Positions 1 through 6,385 of a stretch of 9,268 nucleotides of DNA are shown piece by piece. A model generated the notes under the pieces. It saw only the letters and a program-made list of their open reading frames with translations, was not told the origin of the DNA and did no database searches. Each line of letters starts with the position of its first letter. Within the stretch, counting starts at the first letter, position 1. A program made the translations under genes and the position numbers. This DNA is from Colimorpha sp045642445 (GTDB lineage: Bacteria; Bacteroidota; Bacteroidia; Bacteroidales; P3). The stretch spans positions 1 to 9,268 of the forward strand of contig JAZUIX010000003.1 of assembly GCA_045642445.1 (NCBI GenBank), given 5' to 3'.

Positions 1-312
1 GAGGATTCCATGGATTTCCTCACCCCCGATATGGAGGACGAAGAGGCCCCGGGTCCCGGCCCTGTGCCTCCCGCCGAGGAGTACACGCTGACCCTCGCCC
101 TCGACCCCGAGGATGCCGGCACCTACACCGTGAACGGTGAACATGCCGAGGTGGGCGAATACACCTATCCCGCCGGTACGGAACTGCAGATCCACTTTGA
201 TGCCGCTTCCGGCTGGAGCTTCGGCGGCTGGAAGAGTGGTGAAACCGACCCCGACATCACGGTCGTCATGGACAGCGACAAGGAGGTTGAGGCCGTCGTG
301 CTCGAAGACTGA
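1..312 (+). CDS. C-terminal fragment of a protein ending in a divergent InlB B-repeat-like domain
   Basis: The frame is open from the first base of the window and stops with TGA at 310-312, so I read this as the last 103 residues of a gene that starts outside. An ATG at 10 exists but has no visible promoter or ribosome site. Residues 1-27 are an acidic, proline-rich linker containing APGPGPVPP. Residues 28-100 look like one divergent InlB B-repeat (the Listeria/Bacteroidetes repeat often found at the ends of surface and envelope proteins): a strand YTLTLAL, a DPEDAGT turn, a PAGTEL strand, the SGWSFGGW core and a closing VMDSDKEVEAVV strand. In this family the module is a small beta-grasp-like domain, usually extracytoplasmic and involved in adhesion or spacing; the role here is unknown. 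The 828-residue protein at 6383-8869 ends in a similar module. No transmembrane segment or sorting signal is seen in this fragment. Confidence 0.75.
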   Translation, partial: EDSMDFLTPDMEDEEAPGPGPVPPAEEYTLTLALDPEDAGTYTVNGEHAEVGEYTYPAGTELQIHFDAASGWSFGGWKSGETDPDITVVMDSDKEVEAVVLED

Positions 313-322
313 GCGCTCGCTT

Positions 323-350
323 AGTTAAGAGTTAAGAGTTAAGAGTTAAG
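323..350. repeat. Heptamer tandem repeat AGTTAAG x4
   Basis: Four perfect head-to-tail copies of AGTTAAG begin at 323, 330, 337 and 344, starting 11 bases after the stop codon at 310-312. The unit length is not a multiple of three, and the array lies outside coding sequence. Simple heptamer arrays of this kind are expected to change copy number by replication slippage. Confidence 0.95.
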
Positions 351-410
351 AACGACATTCCTGTATGAAACGAATGACCTGTGGCTCGAAACGAAAACTA
401 AGGCACTCCT

Positions 411-444
411 GAATTGAGAATTGAGAATTGAAAATTGAGAATTG
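411..444. repeat. Heptamer tandem repeat GAATTGA, about five copies
   Basis: Copies begin at 411, 418, 425, 432 and 439. The first three are perfect, the fourth is AAATTGA, and the fifth is cut after six bases. It has the same period as the array at 323-350 but a different unit, so the two are not simple duplicates of each other. Confidence 0.95.
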
Positions 445-484
445 GCTGCCGCTATACTCTTTATTCATTCTTGATTCTCAATTC
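418..484. repeat. Inverted repeat pairing the heptamer array with a downstream copy
   Basis: GAATTGAGAAT (418-428) is the exact reverse complement of ATTCTCAATTC (474-484). Bases 433-442 can also pair with 474-483, so the downstream arm can choose among several copies in the array. The hairpin is AT-rich with a long loop. It is followed by TGCATTTT on the plus strand, which is too weak to call a terminator for the gene ending at 312, though such a role is possible. Confidence 0.7.
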
Positions 485-582
485 TGCATTTTGCTCTCGC
501 TGCCAAAGCAATACCCATAAATAACTTTTCAACGAAAATGACCGGGAATATCCGTGAACGACCATAAAAATTTTTTTCGAAA

Positions 583-668
583 ATTCACGGGCATTTGCGG
601 GCATTCGCGTTTATAAAAATATTCTCGGAAATTCGCGTTTACTAAATCTTTCACAGGCATTTGCGTTA
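583..668. repeat. Degenerate ATTCGCG-type direct repeats, partly with 28-base spacing
   Basis: ATTCGCGTTTA occurs at 603-613 and again at 631-641, and ATTTGCGTTA at 659-668, so the starts are exactly 28 bases apart. Two shorter relatives, ATTCACGGG at 583 and ATTTGCGG at 593, precede them at 10-base steps. A longer imperfect duplication, anchored on ATAAAAA at 564 and 613, covers the same stretch. The function is unknown. Confidence 0.7.
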
Positions 669-695
669 CGCTTATCCGCATATAGGTGATTGTCT

Positions 696-717
696 GAAAA
701 AGTTGCCTTACGGCAAG
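696..717 (-). terminator. Weak intrinsic terminator candidate for the radical SAM transcript
   Basis: Read on the minus strand, TTGCC (716-712), a GTAA loop (711-708) and GGCAA (707-703) form a five-pair stem with a GNRA-type tetraloop, followed after one C by five T residues (701-697). It lies about 120 bases past the stop codon at 839-841. The stem is short, so this is a candidate only. Confidence 0.35.
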
Positions 718-750
718 AAATAAAGCCCACTATCGAGGGGAAATAGTCTG

Positions 751-762
751 CCCCTTCGGGGG
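751..762. other. Small CCCC-TTCG-GGGG hairpin
   Basis: CCCC (751-754) and GGGG (759-762) enclose TTCG, which as RNA on the plus strand would be a very stable UUCG tetraloop hairpin. No T-run follows on either strand, so it does not resemble an intrinsic terminator. The flanks share GGGGAAATAG at 737-746, and a near copy starts in the 3' arm of the hairpin. Confidence 0.5.
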
Positions 763-807
763 AAATAGGGTTGAGGAAATATTTTGCTGACATTAACACC
801 TCGTTGC

Positions 808-827
808 GGATAATCATTTTATTATCC
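808..827. repeat. Perfect inverted repeat GGATAAT/ATTATCC
   Basis: GGATAAT (808-814) and ATTATCC (821-827) are exact reverse complements around a six-base loop, placed 12 bases beyond the stop of the radical SAM gene. No convincing T-run follows on the minus strand; on the plus strand only TTT follows. It may stabilise the 3' end of the minus-strand transcript, which is an inference from position. Confidence 0.6.
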
Positions 828-838
828 TTTCAAAGGGG

Positions 839-1600
839 TCAGCCTTTGATTTGGATGCGGAAACCTTCGTCGAGGAGGGGTTGGACGAGGCGGGTCATCT
901 CGTCGACGGAGAATTTCTCGAGACCTTGCGCGGGTGTGGGTCGGTCGATGGTGTAAACCATTATTTCGCGGGGACGGAGGAGGCGCACTATACGCATCCA
1001 GCCGTCGAGGACTTCGGGGCTTGCGGAGTCGAAGCCGTACTCTGCGCTGCGGAGCATCATGGTTTGGAGGACGAAGTTGCCGTGGAACTGTTTGAGGGCT
1101 TCGACGGTGCGATCGACGTCGTAACCCGGGGCGGGCTTGTTGATGCGCTCGGCGAGGTCGTTGGTGGGGGCGTCGATTTTCATGATGGGGTTGTCGACCT
1201 TGGTAAGGGCCTGGAAGACGGCGGGGATGTGGACACGGGTGGCGTTGGAGAGGACGGACACTTTGGCCGTGGGGGCGTAAAGGTCGCGCAGGGCAAGGGT
1301 GTCGTCGATGATTTGCGGAAATTCGGGGTTGAGGGTGGATTCGCCATCACCCGAGAAGGTGAGGGAGTCGACCTTGGTGCCTTCGTGCTGGAGGCGGAGG
1401 AGCATACGCTCGAGGTCGGTGCGCACTTTGAGTGCGGAAGGTATCACGGTGTCGTTGCGGCCATCCTTGTTCCAGCCACATTCACAATAGATGCAGTCGA
1501 AGTTGCATATTTTGCCTTTTTCGGGCATGAGGTTGATGCCAAGGGAGGTGCCGAGACGACGGCTGAAAATAGGACCGAAAACAGTTTCTTCACGAATCAT
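839..1600 (-). CDS. Radical SAM protein, COG0731 (TYW1-like Fe-S oxidoreductase) type
   Basis: A 253-residue radical SAM enzyme. The N-terminal GPIFSRRLGTSLGINL (residues 9-24) leads into the cluster-binding CX3CX2C at C32, C36 and C39, with an extra cysteine at 41 (CIYCECGW). SLTFSGDGESTLNPEF carries the GGE-like SAM-binding motif, and further barrel strands follow (KVSVLSNATR, IMKIDAPT, FVLQTMML, IMVYTIDRP). These enzymes bind a 4Fe-4S cluster and cleave S-adenosylmethionine to a 5'-deoxyadenosyl radical. Relatives are often annotated as wyosine-type Fe-S oxidoreductases, but the bacterial substrate is not known and I do not assign one. It starts 12 bases after the LysE-type gene ends, on the same strand, so the two are probably one transcript with no promoter in between. 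The length and the ends look complete. Confidence 0.9.
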   Translation of the reverse strand: MIREETVFGPIFSRRLGTSLGINLMPEKGKICNFDCIYCECGWNKDGRNDTVIPSALKVRTDLERMLLRLQHEGTKVDSLTFSGDGESTLNPEFPQIIDDTLALRDLYAPTAKVSVLSNATRVHIPAVFQALTKVDNPIMKIDAPTNDLAERINKPAPGYDVDRTVEALKQFHGNFVLQTMMLRSAEYGFDSASPEVLDGWMRIVRLLRPREIMVYTIDRPTPAQGLEKFSVDEMTRLVQPLLDEGFRIQIKG

Positions 1601-1612
1601 AGCAGGGGTAAA

Positions 1613-2404
1613 TCAGATGACCGTATCGCCAAAACTGACGGTATCGGCGTTGTTGCGGGTGGGTGACAGGGAGTCGATTTTTTGGAGATTGTGTATTTTT
1701 TTGATCATCTCGGTGGAGGCAGGGCCCTGCTGCTGCTCACGTTCGCGGGCTTTGGGGTTGACCTGGTAGTTGATCATGGAGATGATGAGGTAGGCGGCAA
1801 AAGCAAACATCAGGATACCGCAGCATTTGTTGGTGATGTTGAGGAGTTTGGCGGTGATGATGCGCTGAAGCAACGAAGCGGCCTTACATTTGAGCACGTC
1901 GAGGCCGAGGGTGGTGCCCAGCACACCTATGAAGAAGATGTAGCGCTCGGAGACGGTGAGGTTGAGTTCGCCGGTCATGAGGGCGAGCACAGATACCCAA
2001 TAAATCCAGATGAGGGGATTGACGAAGTTGATGATAAAGCCCTGGATGAAAATGGTGCGGCGGCGAGGTTCGTTTTCGCGGCTCTCAAATTTGATGCGCG
2101 ACTCTTTGCCTTCGAGCGTGGTGACGTTTTTGCGGAAATAGCATATACCCATAAACGCTATGACAGCACCGCCGATGGTGGCAACGTAGGGATTGTGAAG
2201 CAGCTCAAAAAGGTCGACGTTGCGGAAGACGGTGAGCATAAGGAAGACAATGATGATATCGCCCGCGCTAACGCCGAAAGCAAAGGGATAGGACTTGTGG
2301 AAGCCGTATTCGATGCTGGTGCGCAACTGAGAAAAGAAGGCAGGGCCGAAACTGAAGAACAGAGACAGCGCGATACCGCAGATTATGCCATAGACGAGTT
2401 CCAT
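1613..2404 (-). CDS. LysE/RhtB-superfamily exporter
   Basis: A 263-residue inner-membrane protein. Hydrophobic segments lie roughly at residues 5-25, 42-61, 73-90, 117-145, 153-172 and 192-212, the six-segment layout of the LysE amino-acid exporter superfamily. Family landmarks are GPAFF near residue 20, the G...GD in FAFGVSAGD (41-49) and the NP of INFVNPLIW (129-130). Members export amino acids or similar small molecules; the substrate here cannot be told. A hydrophilic tail of about 50 residues (213-263) containing EREQQQGP goes beyond the usual length of roughly 200. The ATG at 2404 is supported by a -7 promoter box ending 21 bases before it. The radical SAM gene follows 12 bases downstream. 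Confidence 0.85.
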   Translation of the reverse strand: MELVYGIICGIALSLFFSFGPAFFSQLRTSIEYGFHKSYPFAFGVSAGDIIIVFLMLTVFRNVDLFELLHNPYVATIGGAVIAFMGICYFRKNVTTLEGKESRIKFESRENEPRRRTIFIQGFIINFVNPLIWIYWVSVLALMTGELNLTVSERYIFFIGVLGTTLGLDVLKCKAASLLQRIITAKLLNITNKCCGILMFAFAAYLIISMINYQVNPKAREREQQQGPASTEMIKKIHNLQKIDSLSPTRNNADTVSFGDTVI

Positions 2405-2425
2405 TATTATGCTTCAAAAAGTTTG

Positions 2426-2461
2426 CAAAATTACTAATAAATTATGACATACGAAAACAAA
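2426..2461 (-). promoter_or_regulatory. Bacteroidota-type promoter for the LysE-radical SAM pair
   Basis: The minus strand reads TAATTTTG at 2433-2426, a match to the Bacteroidota -7 consensus TAnnTTTG, 21 bases before the ATG at 2404. A TTTG at 2461-2458 could serve as the -33 element, although the 24-base spacing is longer than usual. It lies back to back with the promoter of the plus-strand gene. Confidence 0.5.
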
Positions 2462-2478
2462 TTAATTCTATTTAAGAG

Positions 2479-2494
2479 TATTTTTGTATTTTTG
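2479..2494 (+). promoter_or_regulatory. Tandem Bacteroidota -7 boxes for the ybaK-type gene
   Basis: TATTTTTG occurs twice in a row, at 2479-2486 and 2487-2494, and both copies match TAnnTTTG. The second ends 24 bases before the ATG at 2519. No clear -33 TTTG is seen at the expected distance. The doubled box could allow two start sites eight bases apart. Confidence 0.5.
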
Positions 2495-2518
2495 CACAAA
2501 AATATACCGAAAAAGAAT

Positions 2519-2998
2519 ATGCCGAAAATCAACAAAACAAATGCCGCAAGGCTTTTGGATATGCAGAAAATAAGCTATGAGCTAATACCTTACGAGGTGG
2601 ATGAAAACAATCTGGGTGCCGAACACATCGCGGAACAGTTGGGCGAGGATTTGAATCAAGTTTTCAAAACCATCGTGCTGCAAGGCGACAAAAACGGCCA
2701 TTTTGTGTGCGTGATACCGGGTTGTGACGAGATTGATCTCAAAAAAGCAGCCAAGGCAACGGGCAACAAAAAATGCGACCTGATAGCGATGAAAGAGCTG
2801 CTGCCGCTGACGGGTTATGTGCGTGGTGGTTGCAGCCCCATAGGGATGAAAAAGCCGCTGCCCACGTTTTTCCACGAGAGCGCCATCACATTCGACCACA
2901 TCTATGTAAGTGCGGGAGTGAGGGGACTTCAATTCAAGATTGCCCCCAAGGACATTATCGATGCAGCCAAAGGTATTGTGGCTGATCTAACTCTTTGA
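2519..2998 (+). CDS. ybaK: Cys-tRNA(Pro)/Cys-tRNA(Cys) deacylase, YbaK family
   Basis: A 159-residue cytosolic trans-editing enzyme. The YbaK family hydrolyses Cys-tRNA(Pro) made in error by prolyl-tRNA synthetase. Landmarks are KTNAARLLD at the N-terminus, QVFKTIVL with the conserved lysine at K50, CVIPGCDEIDLKKAAKA (64-80), GYVRGGCSPIG (99-109) and a C-terminal SAGVRGLQFKIAP; the length is normal for the family. I chose the ATG at 2519 over the in-frame ATG at 2444, because the longer form adds 25 unusual residues and would place both -7 boxes inside the gene. The gene is divergent from the exporter pair, and its last 12 bases overlap the end of the opposite-strand methyltransferase gene. 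No fused prolyl-tRNA synthetase domain is present. Confidence 0.92.
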   Translation: MPKINKTNAARLLDMQKISYELIPYEVDENNLGAEHIAEQLGEDLNQVFKTIVLQGDKNGHFVCVIPGCDEIDLKKAAKATGNKKCDLIAMKELLPLTGYVRGGCSPIGMKKPLPTFFHESAITFDHIYVSAGVRGLQFKIAPKDIIDAAKGIVADLTL

Positions 2999-3655
2999 GG
3001 CGATATACTGGCGGCAGACACCGAAGGTGTAGGCACGGTGCTCAATATGGTCAAAACCCGCCTGGGCAAGGATGGGCACAAACTGATCGGGCTTGGGAAA
3101 CCGCAGGATGGAGGCAGGGAGATACTCGTAAGCCTCACGGCTGCCCGACACCAAGCCCCCTAACCAAGGGATGATGCGGCAGGCATAAATTTTATAGCAC
3201 CAAAGAAGAAACGGATTGTCGGGGTAAGAAAGTTCGAGGATGAGGAGACGGCCCTGGGGCTTGAGCACACGGTAGATCTCTCGCAATGCGACATCGCGGT
3301 GCTGATAGTTGCGTATGCCGAAGGCTATGGTTACCACATCAAAAGAGCCATCATCAAAGGGAAGTTGCTCGGCATCGGCTTGAAGAAGAGTACAACGAGT
3401 GAGGTCGAGTTTTTGTTCCGCCACAGACATCATCTTGGTTGAGATATCGATGCCCGTGAGACGGCTCTGGGGGTGCGCCAAGCGTAGGATATCGGCAGCC
3501 ATATCGCCTGTGCCCACAGCTTCGTCGAGGAAGCGTTGGCAACGATGATTGTCCACTACCTGTTTCACCGCCCTACGACGCCACAAGCGGTCGATGCCGA
3601 GGGTCATAAGACGGTTCATCTTGTCGTAAGTCTTGGCTATAGGGTCGAAATCCAT
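2987..3655 (-). CDS. menG: Demethylmenaquinone C-methyltransferase (UbiE/MenG family)
   Basis: A 222-residue class I SAM-dependent methyltransferase that should methylate demethylmenaquinone to menaquinone. Family signatures are YDKMNRLMTLGIDRLWRR (10-27), the SAM-binding FLDEAVGTGD (42-51), GIDIS (68-72), DAEQLPFDDGSFDVV (94-108), FGIRN (112-116), and SGSREAYEYLPASILRFP (170-187), which corresponds to the UbiE second signature. It lacks the N-terminal extension of about 20 residues common in relatives. An in-frame TGA two codons upstream, which is the menA stop, confirms that no longer start exists. The ATG lies three bases after menA, suggesting translational coupling. UbiE homologues can also act in ubiquinone synthesis, but the menA neighbour favours menaquinone alone. 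The 3' end overlaps ybaK. Confidence 0.93.
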   Translation of the reverse strand: MDFDPIAKTYDKMNRLMTLGIDRLWRRRAVKQVVDNHRCQRFLDEAVGTGDMAADILRLAHPQSRLTGIDISTKMMSVAEQKLDLTRCTLLQADAEQLPFDDGSFDVVTIAFGIRNYQHRDVALREIYRVLKPQGRLLILELSYPDNPFLLWCYKIYACRIIPWLGGLVSGSREAYEYLPASILRFPKPDQFVPILAQAGFDHIEHRAYTFGVCRQYIASKS

Positions 3656-3658
3656 GGT

Positions 3659-4582
3659 TCAGATAACAAGGCCGAGGCCGAAGAAAATGGCAAGGAGGAA
3701 GGTGCTTATGACCAGGAGTGGCAGCATGGGGTCGAGGGCTTTGCCTGTGCGTTTCCTCACCCCACGGAGATGGGTTATGAAGCCAATCATAGGAATAATG
3801 AACAGCCAGCCGAAATAGCCCTGTCGCTCGATAGTCACAAAGGGGAGCACCAAAAAGCAGATCCATCCACCCACTATGAGCACGGTATGGTAGATTTTGG
3901 CTCGCCTCTCCCCTATTTTGAGGGGAATGGTGACACGAGTGTCGGCATCCGAAGCCATGTCGCGGATGTTGTTCACATTCAGCACTCCAACGCTGAAAAG
4001 GCCTATACCCACGGCGGGAAGTATCTCCCAAAGGCTATACACCCATTGCCCCGCCATGACCCAATATCCTCCCAACACGGAAACCAAGCCGAAGAAGATG
4101 AACACAAAGAGGTCGCCCAAGCCACGGTAACCGTAGGGGTGCTTGCCGAGGGTGTAGTGCATGGCTGCCCAAATGGCGCAAAGACCCAAGGCAAGCATGA
4201 CGACCGCAGGGATGCACCACAGGGTGCCGAAAACCGCCCATGTCATGATGGCGCCAAAGAGGCAGCAAAGGACCACGAAAATGGCTATGAGCCGCTTGAA
4301 AGAGCTAAGGGATATGTTGCCTTGACCAAGACTGTAGAGAGGCCCCTCTCTATCGGCTCCATCGGTACCGCTGAGATAGTCGCCGAGTTCGTTGCTCAGG
4401 TTGGAGAGCACCTGAAGGCTCGCCGTGGTGAGCAGCAAAAAGGGCAAAGCAAGCCAATTGATAGTGGGAATAAAGTAAAGTCTTTGGTCGGCCCAAGCCA
4501 TAAAAAAACCACACACCACCCCTGCAAGAGACAGGGGCAGTGTGCGGAGCCGCATCGAATGTACGGTAGATTTTATGTTCAT
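3659..4582 (-). CDS. menA: 1,4-dihydroxy-2-naphthoate polyprenyltransferase
   Basis: A 307-residue integral membrane prenyltransferase of the UbiA superfamily. It joins the polyprenyl chain to 1,4-dihydroxy-2-naphthoate, giving demethylmenaquinone, the substrate of the next gene's product. The first Asp-rich motif is NELGDYLSGTDGADREGP (64-81), with D68 and D74. The second is NVNNIRDMASDADTR (202-216), with D208 and D212; both are the usual Mg-diphosphate-binding sites. GYRGLGDLFVFIFFGLVSV (151-169) is typical of MenA. About eight or nine hydrophobic segments span the chain. The ATG is three bases after the aspS stop, and menG follows after three bases, so this is very likely one transcript. 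Confidence 0.95.
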   Translation of the reverse strand: MNIKSTVHSMRLRTLPLSLAGVVCGFFMAWADQRLYFIPTINWLALPFLLLTTASLQVLSNLSNELGDYLSGTDGADREGPLYSLGQGNISLSSFKRLIAIFVVLCCLFGAIMTWAVFGTLWCIPAVVMLALGLCAIWAAMHYTLGKHPYGYRGLGDLFVFIFFGLVSVLGGYWVMAGQWVYSLWEILPAVGIGLFSVGVLNVNNIRDMASDADTRVTIPLKIGERRAKIYHTVLIVGGWICFLVLPFVTIERQGYFGWLFIIPMIGFITHLRGVRKRTGKALDPMLPLLVISTFLLAIFFGLGLVI

Positions 4583-4585
4583 CGG

Positions 4586-6346
4586 TTATTTCTGCATAGG
4601 ACGGACATCAATCAAAAGTTCGTCGAGTTGTTCCTGCGAAATAGGTGAAGGACTGCCGCTCATGACATCGCGACCACTATTGTTCTTGGGGAAGGCGATG
4701 AAGTCGCGGATGCTGTCGGCACCACCGAAGAGGGAGCACAAACGGTCGAAACCGAAGGCCAAACCGGCATGAGGAGGAGCACCGTATGTGAAGGCATCCA
4801 TGAGGAAGCCGAACTGCTCGTAGGCTTTGGCATCGGTGAAGCCGAGGGTGTGGAACATCTTGTTTTGCAACACACGGTCGTGGATACGGATAGAGCCACC
4901 ACCCACCTCGACACCGTTCATGACGATGTCGTAAGCATTGGCACGGATGTCGCCCCAACGGCTTTCATCGTCGAGGAGTGCCTCGTCTTCGGGCTTGGGG
5001 GCGGTGAAGGGATGATGCATGGCGTAGAAACGCTGTGTCTCGTCGTCCCACTCCAGCAACGGAAAATCTATCACCCACAGAGGGGCATAGACATCGGGGT
5101 TGCGGAGACCCAGCTGGTTGCCCATCTCAAGACGCAGAGCGCAAAGCTGCACACGGGTCTTCATGGCAGGGCCGCAAAGGATGAGCATCAAATCGCCAGG
5201 TTTGGCACCGAACTTGTCGGCTATGGCCTTGAGGGCATCCTGGTCGTAGAATTTGTCGACACTCGATTTGAAACTGCCATCAGCGTTGTATTTGACGTAC
5301 ACCATACCGCCAGCACCCACCTGGGGACGTTTGACGAAATCGGTGAGGGCGTCGAGCTGCTTGCGGGTATATTCGGCGCAACCTTCGGCGTTGATACCCA
5401 CCACCAATTCGGCGTTGTCGAAAAGACCGAAGCCGTGACCTTTGACCACATCGTTGAGTTCGACAAACTGCATACCGAAGCGGATATCGGGTTTGTCGCT
5501 ACCATAGAGGCGCATGGCCTCGTGCCACGTCATGCGGGGGAAAGCGCCAAACTCAAGACCCTTCATCTCTTTGAAGAGGTGTTTGGCCAACCCCTCGAAC
5601 ATGTTGAGCACATCCTCCTGCTCGACAAAAGACATCTCGCAGTCGATTTGGGTAAATTCGGGTTGACGGTCGGCACGAAGGTCCTCGTCGCGGAAGCAAC
5701 GCACGATTTGGAAATAACGATCCATGCCTGCCACCATGAGCAGCTGCTTGTACTGCTGAGGGCTCTGCGGCAAAGCGTAGAACTCGCCGGGGTTCATGCG
5801 CGAAGGCACCACGAAGTCGCGGGCGCGCTCGGGGGTGGATTTGATGAGCATGGGGGTCTCAATCTCCAAGAAATCGCGGTCGCTCAAATAATTGCGCACC
5901 AACATAGCCATGCGGTGACGCAGCTCGAGGTTGCGACGCACAGGGTTGCGACGGATGTCGAGATAGCGGTATTTCATGCGCAAATCATCGCCGCCATCGC
6001 TGTTGTCCTCAATGGTGAAAGGAGGAGTCTTGGATTCGTTCAAGATGTTGAGTTCCTTGACCTCGATTTCAATCTCACCAGTAGGGATCTTGGTGTTTTT
6101 GCTGGAACGTTCGATGACCAATCCTTTGGCCTGAATGACGTATTCACGACCCAGTTTGCGAGCCTTCTCACAAAGGTCGGCATTGGTTTCCATGTTGAAA
6201 GCCAACTGGGTGATGCCATAACGGTCGCGAAGGTCGATAAAAGTCATGCCGCCCAAATCGCGCGAGCGCTGAAGCCATCCACAGAGGGTTACCTCCTGGC
6301 CGACATGCTTGATATTTAATTCTCCACAAGTGTGTGTTCTGTACAT
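4586..6346 (-). CDS. aspS: Aspartyl-tRNA synthetase, bacterial type
   Basis: A 586-residue class IIb synthetase that charges tRNA-Asp in the cytosol. The N-terminal OB-fold anticodon domain covers about residues 1-105 (VTLCGWLQRSRDLGGMTFID). The catalytic domain shows motif 1 around FLEIETPML (159-167), the QSPQQYKQLLM substrate loop (194-204), motif 2 FRDEDLRADRQPEFTQID (218-235) and motif 3 with AFGFDR (530-535) followed by GADSIRDFIAFPK. The bacterial GAD insertion lies at about 290-390. MHHPF (443-447) and GGGSIRIHD (482-490) are also typical. Whether it charges only tRNA-Asp or also tRNA-Asn cannot be judged from this window. The ATG at 6346 follows the upstream stop by 36 bases, filled with a heptamer-like array and lacking a visible promoter, so it is probably cotranscribed with the large gene before it. 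Confidence 0.97.
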   Translation of the reverse strand: MYRTHTCGELNIKHVGQEVTLCGWLQRSRDLGGMTFIDLRDRYGITQLAFNMETNADLCEKARKLGREYVIQAKGLVIERSSKNTKIPTGEIEIEVKELNILNESKTPPFTIEDNSDGGDDLRMKYRYLDIRRNPVRRNLELRHRMAMLVRNYLSDRDFLEIETPMLIKSTPERARDFVVPSRMNPGEFYALPQSPQQYKQLLMVAGMDRYFQIVRCFRDEDLRADRQPEFTQIDCEMSFVEQEDVLNMFEGLAKHLFKEMKGLEFGAFPRMTWHEAMRLYGSDKPDIRFGMQFVELNDVVKGHGFGLFDNAELVVGINAEGCAEYTRKQLDALTDFVKRPQVGAGGMVYVKYNADGSFKSSVDKFYDQDALKAIADKFGAKPGDLMLILCGPAMKTRVQLCALRLEMGNQLGLRNPDVYAPLWVIDFPLLEWDDETQRFYAMHHPFTAPKPEDEALLDDESRWGDIRANAYDIVMNGVEVGGGSIRIHDRVLQNKMFHTLGFTDAKAYEQFGFLMDAFTYGAPPHAGLAFGFDRLCSLFGGADSIRDFIAFPKNNSGRDVMSGSPSPISQEQLDELLIDVRPMQK

Positions 6347-6350
6347 GTTA

Positions 6351-6385
6351 GTGAATTGTGAAATGTGAATTGTTATTAGTTATTA
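6351..6385. repeat. Degenerate heptamer array in the aspS leader, running into the upstream stop codon
   Basis: On the plus strand the sequence divides exactly into seven-base units: GTGAATT (6351), GTGAAAT (6358), GTGAATT (6365), GTTATTA (6372) and GTTATTA (6379). The array covers almost the whole gap between the large gene and aspS. Its last unit includes the complement of the large gene's TAA stop (6383-6385) and a second TAA beside it. Confidence 0.8.

Larger units (their letters stand above)
313..838. other. Convergent intergenic region without a convincing gene
   Basis: This 526-base gap lies between the ends of two converging genes. It is much more AT-rich than its flanks, has stops in most frames, and holds two heptamer arrays, a matching inverted segment, a set of ATTCGCG-type degenerate repeats and several small hairpins, each listed separately. 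A 68-codon minus-strand frame at 611-817 crosses these repeats and hairpins and is not accepted as a gene. Confidence 0.7.

Noticed and set aside
751..762. Intrinsic terminator at the UUCG-type hairpin
   Set aside because: No T-run follows the stem on either strand.
611..817. 68-codon minus-strand frame with an ATG
   Set aside because: It runs through the degenerate repeats and hairpins of the convergent region, its start lies inside an inverted repeat, and the product resembles no family I know.
2444..2518. Longer ybaK start at 2444
   Set aside because: The extra 25 residues do not fit the family N-terminus and the region contains both -7 boxes.
2987..3655. N-terminal truncation of the UbiE/MenG gene
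   Set aside because: It is shorter than many relatives, but the early family signature (YDKMNRLMTLGID) and all SAM-binding motifs are present and the start is fixed by the menA stop, so it looks intact.
4769..6319. 516-codon plus-strand frame opposite aspS, and similar long frames opposite most other minus-strand genes
   Set aside because: They share codon boundaries with well-recognised genes on the other strand and their translations look like shadow sequence rich in His, Val and Glu. Codon bias in the real genes explains them.
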